Shown here: positions 6,947-15,923 of the stretch, in pieces | Layout of the letters: every line of letters begins with the position of its first letter | Position numbering within the stretch: position 1 is the first letter of the stretch | Assembly (NCBI GenBank): GCA_048421225.1 | Contig: DBFNRV010000116.1 | Location: forward strand, 1 to 33,262 | Reading direction: 5' to 3' | Length of the DNA stretch: 33,262 nt | Source of the DNA: UMGS946 sp048421225 | GTDB lineage: Bacteria; Bacillota; Clostridia; Christensenellales; CAG-138 | The notes under the pieces: generated by a model | The model's input: the letters and a program-made list of their open reading frames with translations, nothing else | The model's database searches: none | Told to the model about the DNA's origin: nothing | Position numbers and translations under genes: made by a program

Positions 6947-9163
6947 ATGGATATAACTTTACTTAATAAGGAACAACGGCGGGCCGTTGAGTGTCTCGAC
7001 GGCCCGCTGCTTGTGTTGGCTGGGGCGGGCTCCGGAAAAACGCGCGTACTTACGTATCGAATAGCAAACCTTATAGACCATGGGGTTCGCCCATGGAATA
7101 TTTTAGCGCTAACGTTTACAAATAAAGCTGCCCGTGAGATGAGAGAGAGGACGGAATCGCTTGTTGGGATTTCCGCGTCGGACGTATGGTGCGTTACGTT
7201 TCATTCCTTTTGTGTGCGGGTTTTGCGAATGGATATTGATAAGATGTCCAATGGATATGACCGCAACTTTGTAATATATGATGATGGCGACCAGCTGAGC
7301 GTAATTGAATCCATATTGAAGCGGCTGGGCGTTCCGGAAAAGGATTCCCCAAAGCGGTCAATAAAGGAAGCTATAAGCACCGCTAAGAATAAAGGCGTTG
7401 ATCCGGATACGTTTTTTGGTTCCGAATTTCAGGGTGATTTAAAAAGACAGGTATACGGCCTGTATAAAAAACACCTTCAGGATGCAAACGCGCTTGATTT
7501 TGACGATCTGATCCTATTTACTATAAAACTTTTTCAGCAATGCGGGGACGTCCTTGAAAAATACCGTGGCAAGTTTCGCTATGTGCTGGTTGATGAGTAT
7601 CAGGATACCAACCTTCCACAATACAGCCTGGTAAGGCTGCTTTGCGAGGAACATAGAAACCTTTGCGTTGTCGGCGACGACGACCAATGCATATATGGCT
7701 GGAGGGGGGCTGATATAAGAAACATACTCGAATTTGAAACTGACTTTCCGGGCGCTGAGATAATAAGGCTTGAACAAAACTATCGATCCTCGGCTAACAT
7801 CTTAAACGCCGCTAACATCGTGATAGCCAATAATATCGGACGAAAAGAAAAACGCCTGTGGACCAATAAGGCCTGCGGCGACCCGATAACGCATCATTGC
7901 GCCGACGATGAGCGAAGGGAGGCGGAATTCGTATGCAAGACCATTATGAACGGGATAAGGGACGGCAGAGCTTACAGCGATTACGCAGTCCTCTACCGTA
8001 TGAACGCTCAAAGCCGCATCCTTGAGACAATGCTGCTGTCATACGGTATACCGCATAATGTATATGGGGGGCAAAGGTTCTACGACCGCAAGGAGATAAA
8101 GGATATCCTTGCTTATTTAAGAGTGGTTGCCAACCCAAACGATGACGTCGCATTCAGGAGAATAGTAAATATCCCTGCCAGAGGAATAGGCGCCGCAACG
8201 CTGCAAAAGCTAACGGATGCAGCGGTCAATAGCGGCCGCCCGCTTTTAGTAACCGTGCTTGACGGTACATCTGTGGATTCAAAAACGGCGGCAAAGCTTA
8301 AACTTTTCAGGGACATGATGGCCGATGTTTTAAAAAAGAAAGCCGAACTCCCTCCGTCAGAGCTTACGGAATATATACTAGGTCAAATAAGGTATAGGGA
8401 ATACTTGGAATTAGAAGGGAAGACGCAGGCGGAGACCAGATGGGAAAATATTTTGGAGCTTATGGGAAACATAAGGGAAGTAGAGAACAGCATAGTTGAC
8501 CCTGAAACCGACGCAATGAATGCTTTCTTGGAGAGCGTTGCGCTAATGTCTGATATTGATTCGATGAGCGATGAGCACGGCACCGTATCGCTTATGACGC
8601 TTCACAGCGCTAAAGGGCTTGAGTTTGGCACCGTATTCATAGCCGGCATGGAGGATGGCATATTCCCCACTTCGAGGTCCAAGTTTGATCCCGACTCAAT
8701 GGAGGAGGAAAGGAGGCTGATGTATGTTGGAATGACAAGGGCTATGGAAAAGCTATATCTGCTGAATACCAGGCACAGAACCATTTTCGGCCATACTTCC
8801 GACAGCGTTGAATCCCGCTTCCTAAGGGAAATTCCAGAGGAGTTCTTGGAAAGGCCGTCAGCCGCACACAGCTTCGGTCGAATGGCCGATGAATATAATT
8901 ATGGCCGAAAACCATCCGAGGGGCTATATGAGAAGCAATCCGCCATTCCTTCCTTTTCAGGCAGCTCCAAATACGAAAAGCCCGCAGCCGTTCAAATGAA
9001 GAATTTGAGCATATATCAGCGCGTGCGTCACGCCAAATTCGGAGAGGGCACTATAATAGAGATGGCTGGAAGCGGAAGCGCTATGCTGATATCTATTGAC
9101 TTTGATTCGGTCGGTGTGAAAAAGCTGGCGGGAGCGTATGCCCCAATCGAGCCGGTCGAATAA
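6947..9163 (+). CDS. pcrA: ATP-dependent DNA helicase PcrA/UvrD
   Basis: This superfamily 1A 3'-5' helicase of 738 residues acts in nucleotide-excision repair, replication restart and RecA removal. Motifs run in order: LAGAGSGKTR (Walker A, K31), LALTFTNKAAREMRER, VLVDEYQDTN (Walker B, about 211-220), VVGDDDQCIYGWRGA, LEQNYRSSANIL, MTLHSAKGLEF and VGMTRA. The C-terminal YQRVRHAKFGEGTI segment, with its beta-rich tail, is the tudor-like domain that binds RNA polymerase in PcrA. No convincing ribosome-binding site precedes ATG 6947, so translation likely depends on DUF4438. ligA follows after 18 bases, the pcrA-ligA pairing common in Firmicutes. The usual upstream pcrB is absent. Confidence 0.96.
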   Translation: MDITLLNKEQRRAVECLDGPLLVLAGAGSGKTRVLTYRIANLIDHGVRPWNILALTFTNKAAREMRERTESLVGISASDVWCVTFHSFCVRVLRMDIDKMSNGYDRNFVIYDDGDQLSVIESILKRLGVPEKDSPKRSIKEAISTAKNKGVDPDTFFGSEFQGDLKRQVYGLYKKHLQDANALDFDDLILFTIKLFQQCGDVLEKYRGKFRYVLVDEYQDTNLPQYSLVRLLCEEHRNLCVVGDDDQCIYGWRGADIRNILEFETDFPGAEIIRLEQNYRSSANILNAANIVIANNIGRKEKRLWTNKACGDPITHHCADDERREAEFVCKTIMNGIRDGRAYSDYAVLYRMNAQSRILETMLLSYGIPHNVYGGQRFYDRKEIKDILAYLRVVANPNDDVAFRRIVNIPARGIGAATLQKLTDAAVNSGRPLLVTVLDGTSVDSKTAAKLKLFRDMMADVLKKKAELPPSELTEYILGQIRYREYLELEGKTQAETRWENILELMGNIREVENSIVDPETDAMNAFLESVALMSDIDSMSDEHGTVSLMTLHSAKGLEFGTVFIAGMEDGIFPTSRSKFDPDSMEEERRLMYVGMTRAMEKLYLLNTRHRTIFGHTSDSVESRFLREIPEEFLERPSAAHSFGRMADEYNYGRKPSEGLYEKQSAIPSFSGSSKYEKPAAVQMKNLSIYQRVRHAKFGEGTIIEMAGSGSAMLISIDFDSVGVKKLAGAYAPIEPVE

Positions 9164-9181
9164 ACCGAAGCGGAGGTTGAA

Positions 9182-11167
9182 ATGCAACAGAGCCTGATGA
9201 GGGAACTCGTAGATAGATTGAACGAATATGCACATGCATATTACGTTCTTGACGCGCCTAAGATCAGCGATAAGGAATATGACGAGCTGTTTGACGAGCT
9301 GCTAAGGCTTGAAGCTGACACTGGCACTGTCCTTCCAGATTCGCCAACGCTTCGAGTCGGCGGCGAGCCGGTTACGGCGTTTGAACAGCATACCCATATC
9401 CAACGCTTATGGAGTCTGGACAAGATAAGATCGCGCGAAGAGTTAATGCTCTGGATGGACAGATCGGATAAGTTAAAGCGAGAGTTTGAAAAGAGCTCCG
9501 GCAATCCGCTTCCGCAGTCCGAGTATGTATTGGAATATAAGTTTGACGGACTTACGGTTAACCTGACCTACGATGGAGGAAAGCTTGTGTACGCGGCAAC
9601 GCGTGGCAACGGAATAACGGGTGAAGGCATTCTTGATCAAGTTAAGACAATACGCGATGTTCCGCTTGCAATAAGATACATGGGCAAACTTGAGGTTCAG
9701 GGCGAATGCTATATGAAGCTAAGCGTTCTTAACGAGCTTAACAGCTCGACAGGAGAGCATCTAAAAAACGCCAGGAACGCGGCGGCGGGCGCGCTTCGCA
9801 ACCTTGACCCCAAAGTTACGGCAAGACGAAGGCTTTCATTTTTTTGCTATAGCATAGGTTATGCCGAAGGAATGATGTTTTCATCACATATGGAGACGAT
9901 AGGTTTTCTTAAGGAAAACGGGTTTAAAATAAGCCCTTATATGCGTGTACATAGGGACGCGGCCACGATCATTGATGATATAAAGGAAGTAGAAACCCAT
10001 AGAGGAGAGCTTGACTTCCTCATCGACGGCATGGTAATTAAAATAAACGATATTACTACAAGGGAGGTACTGGGGTATACGGACAGGTTCCCCAGATGGG
10101 CTGTTGCTTATAAGTTTACCGCCGAGGAAACTACAACAACAATAAACAGCATTACCTGGGAGGTAGGACGCACCGGAAAGCTTACGCCGCTTGCCCGTCT
10201 CGAACCGGTGGAGCTTGCGGGAGCCACCATATCCAGGGCAACGCTGAACAATTACGACGATATACTCAGAAAGCGCGTAGGTGCGGGCTCAAAGGTTTTT
10301 ATACGCAGAAGCAACGACGTTATTCCAGAGATTTTGGGCTGCGTAGATGATGAAGCGCCTGTAGCCGAAGTCGAAAGACCGTCGGTATGTCCGGCATGCG
10401 GCGCCCATGTTGAACAGAGGGGGGCGAACATATTTTGCACAAACTCGCTTACCTGCACTCCCCAAATAGTAGCAAGGCTTGTACACTATGCTTCTAGGGA
10501 CGCCATGGATATTGAAACCTTTTCGGACAAAACGGCGTCGCAGTTCGTTGAATCACTCAATATAGTAGCAATACCTCAGCTATACAGGCTGACCATTGAC
10601 GACTTGCTTTCATTGGATAAATTCAAACAAAAGAAGGCGCGGAACCTGCTGTCGGCGATCGAAAGGAGTAAGAGCCGACCGCTTTCATCGTTTTTATTCG
10701 CGTTAGGCATACCAAATGTAGGCATAAAAACTGCCCGGATTCTTTCAAATCGGTTTTTAACCCTGGATGCGGTCAGACGCGCCGAATACGACGAATTGGT
10801 AGCGATAAAGGATATCGGGGATGTTGTTGCAGGGGGGATAGTGGATTTCTTCAGCGACGACTCGATTAGCTCGGCAATAGACGAGATACTGGCCTACGGC
10901 GTTAAGCCCAGAGATGAGGAATGCGGAGAAATACAAAGTTCTATCACTGGTAAGACCATCGTCGTAACAGGAACAATGAAGCGCATGGACCGCAGCGGCA
11001 TCGAATCGCTTATTGAGAGCCTTGGAGCCTCGGCAAGCGGAAGCGTGAGCAAAAAAACCGACTATGTCGTTGCCGGAGAAGGCGCTGGCAGCAAATTGAA
11101 CAAGGCTAACGAACTGGGGATTACGGTGATAACCGAGGATGAATTCTTTGAAATGATAGGAAAATAG
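9182..11167 (+). CDS. ligA: NAD+-dependent DNA ligase LigA (divergent)
   Basis: This ligase seals nicks using NAD+. Its 661 residues are arranged as an Ia domain (YYVLDAPKISDKEYDEL, about 20-36), an adenylation domain with the active lysine K120 in EYKFDG, and an OB fold (VGRTGKLTPLARLEPV). A four-cysteine zinc finger (CPACG near 403 with two more cysteines to about 427), helix-hairpin-helix repeats and a C-terminal BRCT domain (GKTIVVTGTMKRMD onward) follow. Several usually fixed positions differ: TRGNG at 140-144 instead of TRGDG, ATLNN instead of ATLHN, and RSNDVIPEI instead of R.GDVIP. All domains are present, so it is probably active but from a divergent LigA lineage. CGGAGGTTG precedes ATG 9182. 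Confidence 0.94.
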   Translation: MQQSLMRELVDRLNEYAHAYYVLDAPKISDKEYDELFDELLRLEADTGTVLPDSPTLRVGGEPVTAFEQHTHIQRLWSLDKIRSREELMLWMDRSDKLKREFEKSSGNPLPQSEYVLEYKFDGLTVNLTYDGGKLVYAATRGNGITGEGILDQVKTIRDVPLAIRYMGKLEVQGECYMKLSVLNELNSSTGEHLKNARNAAAGALRNLDPKVTARRRLSFFCYSIGYAEGMMFSSHMETIGFLKENGFKISPYMRVHRDAATIIDDIKEVETHRGELDFLIDGMVIKINDITTREVLGYTDRFPRWAVAYKFTAEETTTTINSITWEVGRTGKLTPLARLEPVELAGATISRATLNNYDDILRKRVGAGSKVFIRRSNDVIPEILGCVDDEAPVAEVERPSVCPACGAHVEQRGANIFCTNSLTCTPQIVARLVHYASRDAMDIETFSDKTASQFVESLNIVAIPQLYRLTIDDLLSLDKFKQKKARNLLSAIERSKSRPLSSFLFALGIPNVGIKTARILSNRFLTLDAVRRAEYDELVAIKDIGDVVAGGIVDFFSDDSISSAIDEILAYGVKPRDEECGEIQSSITGKTIVVTGTMKRMDRSGIESLIESLGASASGSVSKKTDYVVAGEGAGSKLNKANELGITVITEDEFFEMIGK

Positions 11168-11169
11168 GG

Positions 11170-12138
11170 ATGAAACAGGGGAAACTTAGCAACGAAAGGC
11201 TGGAGAGCCTTATTCTCAGAAAGTTTGGACATACAAGAGATGAAGTCGTGTGTTCGCCTGGCATAGGAGTAGACTGTGCCGCGGTTGACCTGGGCGGCCG
11301 GCTGGCTGTACTGTCGTGCGATCCAATTACATCCGCCAAGGAAAATGCCGGAAGGCTGACAGTTCATATCAACTGCAATGATGCGGCAGCGGCTGGAGCT
11401 GAGCCTATAGGACTTTTGATAACCCTGCTTGCGCCTCCATCGGCCGGATATGAAGACATCGGAAAGCTGGCCGATGAAATTGCGGAGGCAGCGGCGGAGG
11501 CCAATGTTGACATCATTGGAGGCCACACTGAGGTGACCGATAGCGTAAACCGTATAATCACTTCGGCTGCGGTAATTGCGCGATGTGTTCTTGACAGGCC
11601 GATAACCCCGGCGGGGATGTGCGAAGGGGATCAGCTTGTCATGACAAAAACAGCCGGACTGGAAGGGACCGCTATCATTGCTGAGGACTTTAAAGCCAGG
11701 CTTAAAGGGGCGCTGAGTGAAACGGAGCTAGCGGAGGCCCGCGGGTTCATTAATGGGATAAGCGTTGTAAAGGAAGGTGTATACGCGGCAAGGCACGGCG
11801 CTACCGCCATGCATGATATTACGGAGGGCGGCGTGTTTGGCGCTGCATGGGAGATGGCTTACGCATCAAAAAAAGGCATATGCCTTGATTTGGACTCGAT
11901 ACCTGTTCACCCTATTACTAAAAAGATTTGCACTGCGCTTTCAATAGATTTATATAGGCTTATATCCAGCGGAAGCATGCTTATATCATGCCGTAACGGA
12001 GAAGAAATGGTAAGAGGGCTTGCATCCAGCGGAGTTGACGCGGCAATAATCGGCTATGTGGGCGGAAAAGGGGTAAGGCTCTCCGACGATACGTTAATAG
12101 AGGCGCCTGGCAGGGACGAGCTATACAGGTTGTTTTAA
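11170..12138 (+). CDS. AIR synthase (PurM/HypE/ThiL-fold) family protein
   Basis: This is a 322-residue ATP-binding protein of the PurM superfamily. The N-terminal half has SPGIGVDCAAVDLG near residue 29, the VHINCNDAAAAGAEP loop near 65 and IIGGHTEV near 115. The C-terminal half has MHDITEGGVFGAAWEM near 215. These match the HypE-like 'AIR synthase-related' proteins of Clostridia. The C-terminal PRxC tail of true HypE is missing (it ends DELYRLF), so hydrogenase maturation by cyanide-ligand synthesis is unlikely, and the substrate is unknown. It starts two bases after the ligA stop with only a weak ribosome-binding site, so it probably shares that transcript. Confidence 0.8.
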   Translation: MKQGKLSNERLESLILRKFGHTRDEVVCSPGIGVDCAAVDLGGRLAVLSCDPITSAKENAGRLTVHINCNDAAAAGAEPIGLLITLLAPPSAGYEDIGKLADEIAEAAAEANVDIIGGHTEVTDSVNRIITSAAVIARCVLDRPITPAGMCEGDQLVMTKTAGLEGTAIIAEDFKARLKGALSETELAEARGFINGISVVKEGVYAARHGATAMHDITEGGVFGAAWEMAYASKKGICLDLDSIPVHPITKKICTALSIDLYRLISSGSMLISCRNGEEMVRGLASSGVDAAIIGYVGGKGVRLSDDTLIEAPGRDELYRLF

Positions 12139-12160
12139 TAAAATTTGCGTTTAGCGCCCA

Positions 12161-12189
12161 TTGACACGCGTTTGCCAGTGCAATATAAT
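12161..12189 (+). promoter_or_regulatory. hisS: Consensus sigma-A promoter of the hisS-aspS operon
   Basis: TTGACA (12161-12166), a 17-bp spacer and TATAAT (12184-12189) match the sigma-A consensus exactly. The expected transcription start is near 12196. Confidence 0.92.
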
Positions 12190-12195
12190 GCTATA

Positions 12196-12414
12196 AAGGC
12201 TATGATTGGAAGAGTAGCGGCGCTTTAACGGTGCAGAGAGGACGGTCCAGGCTGAAAGCTGTCCCTATGTTAAGCGGAGTGAAGGACATCCATGAGCCGC
12301 CGCTAGAACGCGGACGCGTGCATGCGTTATAGGCTTAAAGTGGAGCATTTTTGCTCAATAAGGGTGGCACCGCGGGTTTCCCGTCCCTACATCAGGACAG
12401 GAGACCCCTTTATT
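12196..12414 (+). ncRNA. T-box leader, tRNA-Asp specificity predicted
   Basis: The leader has a closed Stem I (AGCGGC at 12216 pairing near 12299-12304), an AGAGA internal-loop motif near 12235 and GGAGTG near 12275. The hallmark antiterminator sequence AGGGTGGCACCGCGG is at 12361-12375. A terminator stem (GGGTTTCCCGTCC pairing with GGACAGGAGACCC, then TTTATT) ends at 12414. In the specifier position, aligned with the valS leader by the shared GAAG just before it, lies GAC (Asp, 12285-12287). The bulge TGGC would pair with a G73 discriminator, as in tRNA-Asp. tRNA-His has C73. Uncharged tRNA-Asp should therefore favour readthrough into hisS-aspS. Confidence 0.93.
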
Positions 12415-12439
12415 ATATGCATAAGGAGGAATAAACTAC

Positions 12440-13711
12440 ATGCAAGTTCAGGCGCCCAAGGGCACGAAGGATATTTTGCCGTCTGAAAGTTACCGGTGGC
12501 AATATCTTGAGGGCATTATTAGAGAGATGTGCCTTAAGTATGGCTTTAAAGAGGTACGCACGCCGGTCATAGAGCATACCGAACTGTTTTTGAGAAGTAT
12601 TGGAGATACCACGGATATAGTGCAAAAGGAAATGTATACCTTCAGCGATAAGGGCGACCGTTCCATTACGCTAAAACCGGAAGGTACGGCAGGAATCGTA
12701 AGAATGTTCATTGAACATGGAATTTTTAACGAATCCCAGCCAACCAAGCTGTATTATCTGAACAGCCCTACGTTTCGTTACGAACGGCCGCAGGCCGGAA
12801 GACTTCGTGAACACCACCAGTTTGGCGTTGAGATGTTCGGCGCGGCGCGTGCCAGCGCTGACGCGGAGTGCATTATGCTAGCAAAGGGGCTGTTTGATAC
12901 CATTGGAATCAAGGAGCTAGAGCTTCACTTAAATAGCATTGGATGCCCTGAATGCCGGCCTGAATACAATAGACGGCTCAAAGAATACTTTAAAGAGCAT
13001 GTTGATGAGCTTTGCGGTACTTGCAGGGATCGCCTGGAAAGGAATCCGCTGAGGATACTTGACTGCAAAGAGGACGGGTGCAAAGCCGTGGCAGGGCTTG
13101 CGCCGAAGACCATTGAGTGCCTATGCCAGGCATGCGTGGATCACCTTGATGAATTAAAATTATGCCTGGACGCAACAGGGACGGAATACGTAATCGACCC
13201 GTTTGTGGTCAGGGGGCTTGATTATTACACTAGGACCGTGTTTGAATTCGTATCCAAACATATTGGATCCCAGGGGACCGTATGCGGCGGCGGAAGGTAT
13301 GACCTGCTGGTGGAGCAGTCGGGAGGCCCTCATACGCCGGCTGTCGGCTTTGGATTGGGTATGGAAAGGCTTCTTATGGTTGCCCAAAACCAAGGGGTTG
13401 AGTTCCCATCGCAGCAAAGGGCGGACGTATATATAGCCTCAATGGATGAACCGACCAGGATCGCTGGATATAAACTGGCAAACGATCTGCGCAACAGGGG
13501 CTATATAGCCGAGACGGATCATATTGGAAGGAGCTTTAAGGCGCAGTTTAAGTACGCCGGCAGGATGGAGGCGAGATTTGTAGCCGTTATCGGCCAGGAT
13601 GAGCTGATACAGGGCGTTGTTAAGCTTAAAAACATGGATACCGGAGAAGAAACGATGGTAAAAATGTATGATATATCAGATTATATAGAAAGGTGGGGCA
13701 AAATTCAATGA
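12440..13711 (+). CDS. hisS: Histidyl-tRNA synthetase
   Basis: This class II synthetase of 423 residues charges tRNA-His. Motif 1 lies near residues 30-60. Motif 2 is FRYERPQAGRLREHHQFG, near 112-129. The histidine-binding signatures GLDYYTRTVFE (about 256-266) and GGGRYD are present, and motif 3 is AVGFGLGMERLL near 296. The C-terminal anticodon-binding domain starts at about 325 (DVYIASMDEP). AAGGAGGA precedes ATG 12440. It is first in the T-box-controlled operon, and its stop overlaps the aspS start (ATGA). Confidence 0.97.
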   Translation: MQVQAPKGTKDILPSESYRWQYLEGIIREMCLKYGFKEVRTPVIEHTELFLRSIGDTTDIVQKEMYTFSDKGDRSITLKPEGTAGIVRMFIEHGIFNESQPTKLYYLNSPTFRYERPQAGRLREHHQFGVEMFGAARASADAECIMLAKGLFDTIGIKELELHLNSIGCPECRPEYNRRLKEYFKEHVDELCGTCRDRLERNPLRILDCKEDGCKAVAGLAPKTIECLCQACVDHLDELKLCLDATGTEYVIDPFVVRGLDYYTRTVFEFVSKHIGSQGTVCGGGRYDLLVEQSGGPHTPAVGFGLGMERLLMVAQNQGVEFPSQQRADVYIASMDEPTRIAGYKLANDLRNRGYIAETDHIGRSFKAQFKYAGRMEARFVAVIGQDELIQGVVKLKNMDTGEETMVKMYDISDYIERWGKIQ

Positions 13712-15498
13712 AAGAGTTACTTCAGGGTTGGAAGCGAACACATTATTGTACGGAACCGGCCGAGATGGAGGTAGGCAAAGAGGTACTGCTGATGGGCTGG
13801 GCCGATTCGTGGAGAAATCTAGGTTCCCTTATATTCATCGGGTTACGGGACAGGAGCGGCATTATGCAGGTTATCTTCGACGAGAGCGCAGTCGATGGAG
13901 ACGTGTTCAGGCTCGCCGAAACAATAAGAAGCGAATATGTAATTGCCGTTCGTGGCGTACTGAGAAAACGCGCTCCTGAAATGGTTAATAATAACATGAA
14001 AACAGGGGAGTTTGAGCTTGTTGCAAACAGCCTTAAGATCTTAAGCGCTGCAAGGACGACGCCGATTTATATCGAGGATGACCTGGACGCTCAGGAGCAG
14101 GTACGGCTTAAGTACCGTTATCTTGATTTAAGAAGGCCGCGCATGCAGAATATCTTTATGACCAGGCACAAAATAGCGCAATGCGCGCGCGAGTTCTTTT
14201 ATGGCAATGGGTTCATGGAGATTGAAACCCCCATGCTTACTAAAAGCACGCCCGAGGGGGCGAGGGACTACCTTGTGCCCAGCAGGGTACACCCAAATAA
14301 ATTCTATGCTTTGCCGCAAAGCCCGCAATTATTTAAGCAGCTGCTGATGATCTCAGGGTTTGACAGATATATGCAGATAGCGCGCTGCTTCCGCGATGAG
14401 GACCTAAGGGCGGACCGTCAGCCAGAGTTTACTCAAATTGACGTTGAGATGTCCTTTGTTGATTCCGAGGATGTAATGACTATAAATGAAGCATTTATCA
14501 AAAAGCTGCTTAAAGAAACGCTTAACGTTGACGTTGGGCTGCCCTTGAAACGGATAACCTATTCTGAGGCGATGGAGCGCTATGGGTCCGATAAACCCGA
14601 TACCCGGTTTGGCCTTGAGCTGATAAATATCGGCGATCTGGTTATGGACTGCGGATTCAAGGTATTTAACGACGCGCTGCGTGGCGGCGGGAGCGTGCGT
14701 TGCATAAATGCAAAGGGCTCGGCTAAAAGCTTTACACGCAAGGCCATTGACGAGTTAACCGAGTTTGTTAAAATTTACAGGGCAAAGGGGCTTGCTTGGA
14801 TAAACATGAAACCGGATGGAATGCAGTGTTCTTTTGCCAAGTTCATGACCGATAAGCAGATGGAGGATATCATTCAACGTACCGGCGCAAAGACAGGTGA
14901 TATAATATTTTTCGTGGCCGATCAAAACAATGAAACCGTCTTTGCTTCATTGGGAGCGCTGCGCCTTGAGCTAGCCAAACGGCTTGACCTTATTAAAAAG
15001 GGCGTATATGACTTGCTATGGGTTACGGACTTCCCCCTGCTTGAATGGGATGAAGAGGAAGGCCGATATGTGGCCAAGCACCATCCGTTTACCAGCCCAA
15101 AGGATGAGGATCTGGAGCTGCTCGACACCGATCCCCTCAAGGTTCGGGCGAAAGCATATGATATGGTTCTTAATGGTAACGAGATAGGCGGCGGTTCTAT
15201 AAGAATACATTCAATGCAGCTTCAAGAGCGCATGTTTGAGCTGCTTGGGTTTAGCAAGGAACAGTCGTGGGAGAGGTTTGGCTTCCTTATGGAAGCATTT
15301 AAATACGGCACGCCACCGCATGGCGGCATAGCATATGGCCTTGACAGGCTTGTTATGATAATAGCTGGAACGGATAACATACGCGATGTAATCGCGTTCC
15401 CGAAGGTACAGACCGCAGCCTGCCTTATGTCGAACGCCCCCGATTTTGTCGAGGATAGGCAGCTTGAGGAATTAAGACTTAAATTGGATACGGAGTAG
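13708..15498 (+). CDS. aspS: Aspartyl-tRNA synthetase (bacterial type)
   Basis: This 596-residue class II synthetase has an N-terminal OB-fold anticodon-binding domain (LLMGWADSWRNLGSLIFIGL), the flexible hinge RLKYRYLDLRRP, and motif 2 FRDEDLRADRQPEFTQID. A GAD insertion domain characteristic of bacterial AspRS follows, and motif 3 is GGIAYGLDRLVMIIAG. I placed the start at ATG 13708, which overlaps the hisS stop and sits about 8-10 bases after AAGGTGGGG. A GTG at 13693 would add five residues (MGQNS) and leave the ribosome-binding site inside the overlap. The T-box upstream reads Asp, so this is the gene whose substrate is sensed. Confidence 0.96.
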   Translation: MKELLQGWKRTHYCTEPAEMEVGKEVLLMGWADSWRNLGSLIFIGLRDRSGIMQVIFDESAVDGDVFRLAETIRSEYVIAVRGVLRKRAPEMVNNNMKTGEFELVANSLKILSAARTTPIYIEDDLDAQEQVRLKYRYLDLRRPRMQNIFMTRHKIAQCAREFFYGNGFMEIETPMLTKSTPEGARDYLVPSRVHPNKFYALPQSPQLFKQLLMISGFDRYMQIARCFRDEDLRADRQPEFTQIDVEMSFVDSEDVMTINEAFIKKLLKETLNVDVGLPLKRITYSEAMERYGSDKPDTRFGLELINIGDLVMDCGFKVFNDALRGGGSVRCINAKGSAKSFTRKAIDELTEFVKIYRAKGLAWINMKPDGMQCSFAKFMTDKQMEDIIQRTGAKTGDIIFFVADQNNETVFASLGALRLELAKRLDLIKKGVYDLLWVTDFPLLEWDEEEGRYVAKHHPFTSPKDEDLELLDTDPLKVRAKAYDMVLNGNEIGGGSIRIHSMQLQERMFELLGFSKEQSWERFGFLMEAFKYGTPPHGGIAYGLDRLVMIIAGTDNIRDVIAFPKVQTAACLMSNAPDFVEDRQLEELRLKLDTE

Positions 15499-15500
15499 GC

Positions 15501-15923
15501 ATGGAACAGTATGGAGAGGTCATAGGCGTAGAGAACGATATAGCGACCGTGCGGTTCAAGCGGAGCAAAGCGTGCGGTAAATGCAGGGCATGCTTTACCC
15601 TCGGAAGCGAAGAGGCCTTAATCGAAATCGAAAACACCCTTAACGCAAGGACAGGCGATATCGTGGAGATACGGCTCCATGCCAACAGTATGGTTAAGGC
15701 TACGCTATTAATGTATGGAATACCACTGATGGGGCTGATAATAGGCGTTATAACCGGCTCGTTCATCGGAGGCGATGCGGCAGCGCTGATATGCGGTGTA
15801 GGAGTGGCGCTTATAGCGTATCTTATTATACATCTTTTTGAACCCAAGCTGAGCAGAAAGGATGCGTTTAAGCCGCATATGCTGAGTATACTAAAGGACA
15901 ATGAAGGAAAGGAGTTGCTTTAA
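15501..15923 (+). CDS. rseC: RseC/MucC-family (SoxR-reducing) membrane protein
   Basis: This small protein (140 residues) has a soluble N-terminal part with a cysteine cluster, CGKCRAC, at about residues 25-31. Two transmembrane helices follow (about 66-88 and 91-112), then a short cytoplasmic tail. This layout matches the RseC/MucC family. In E. coli, RseC works with the Rsx (Rnf) complex to keep SoxR reduced and also modulates sigma-E. In Clostridia the role is not established. GGAGTAGG precedes ATG 15501, three bases after aspS, so it is part of the same operon. An Rnf operon lies about 6 kb away. Confidence 0.8.
   Translation: MEQYGEVIGVENDIATVRFKRSKACGKCRACFTLGSEEALIEIENTLNARTGDIVEIRLHANSMVKATLLMYGIPLMGLIIGVITGSFIGGDAAALICGVGVALIAYLIIHLFEPKLSRKDAFKPHMLSILKDNEGKELL

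Noticed and set aside
12285..12293. T-box specific for tRNA-His only
   Set aside because: The aligned specifier position is GAC and the TGGC bulge pairs with G73, not C73. The nearby CAT triplets do not fit the bulge.
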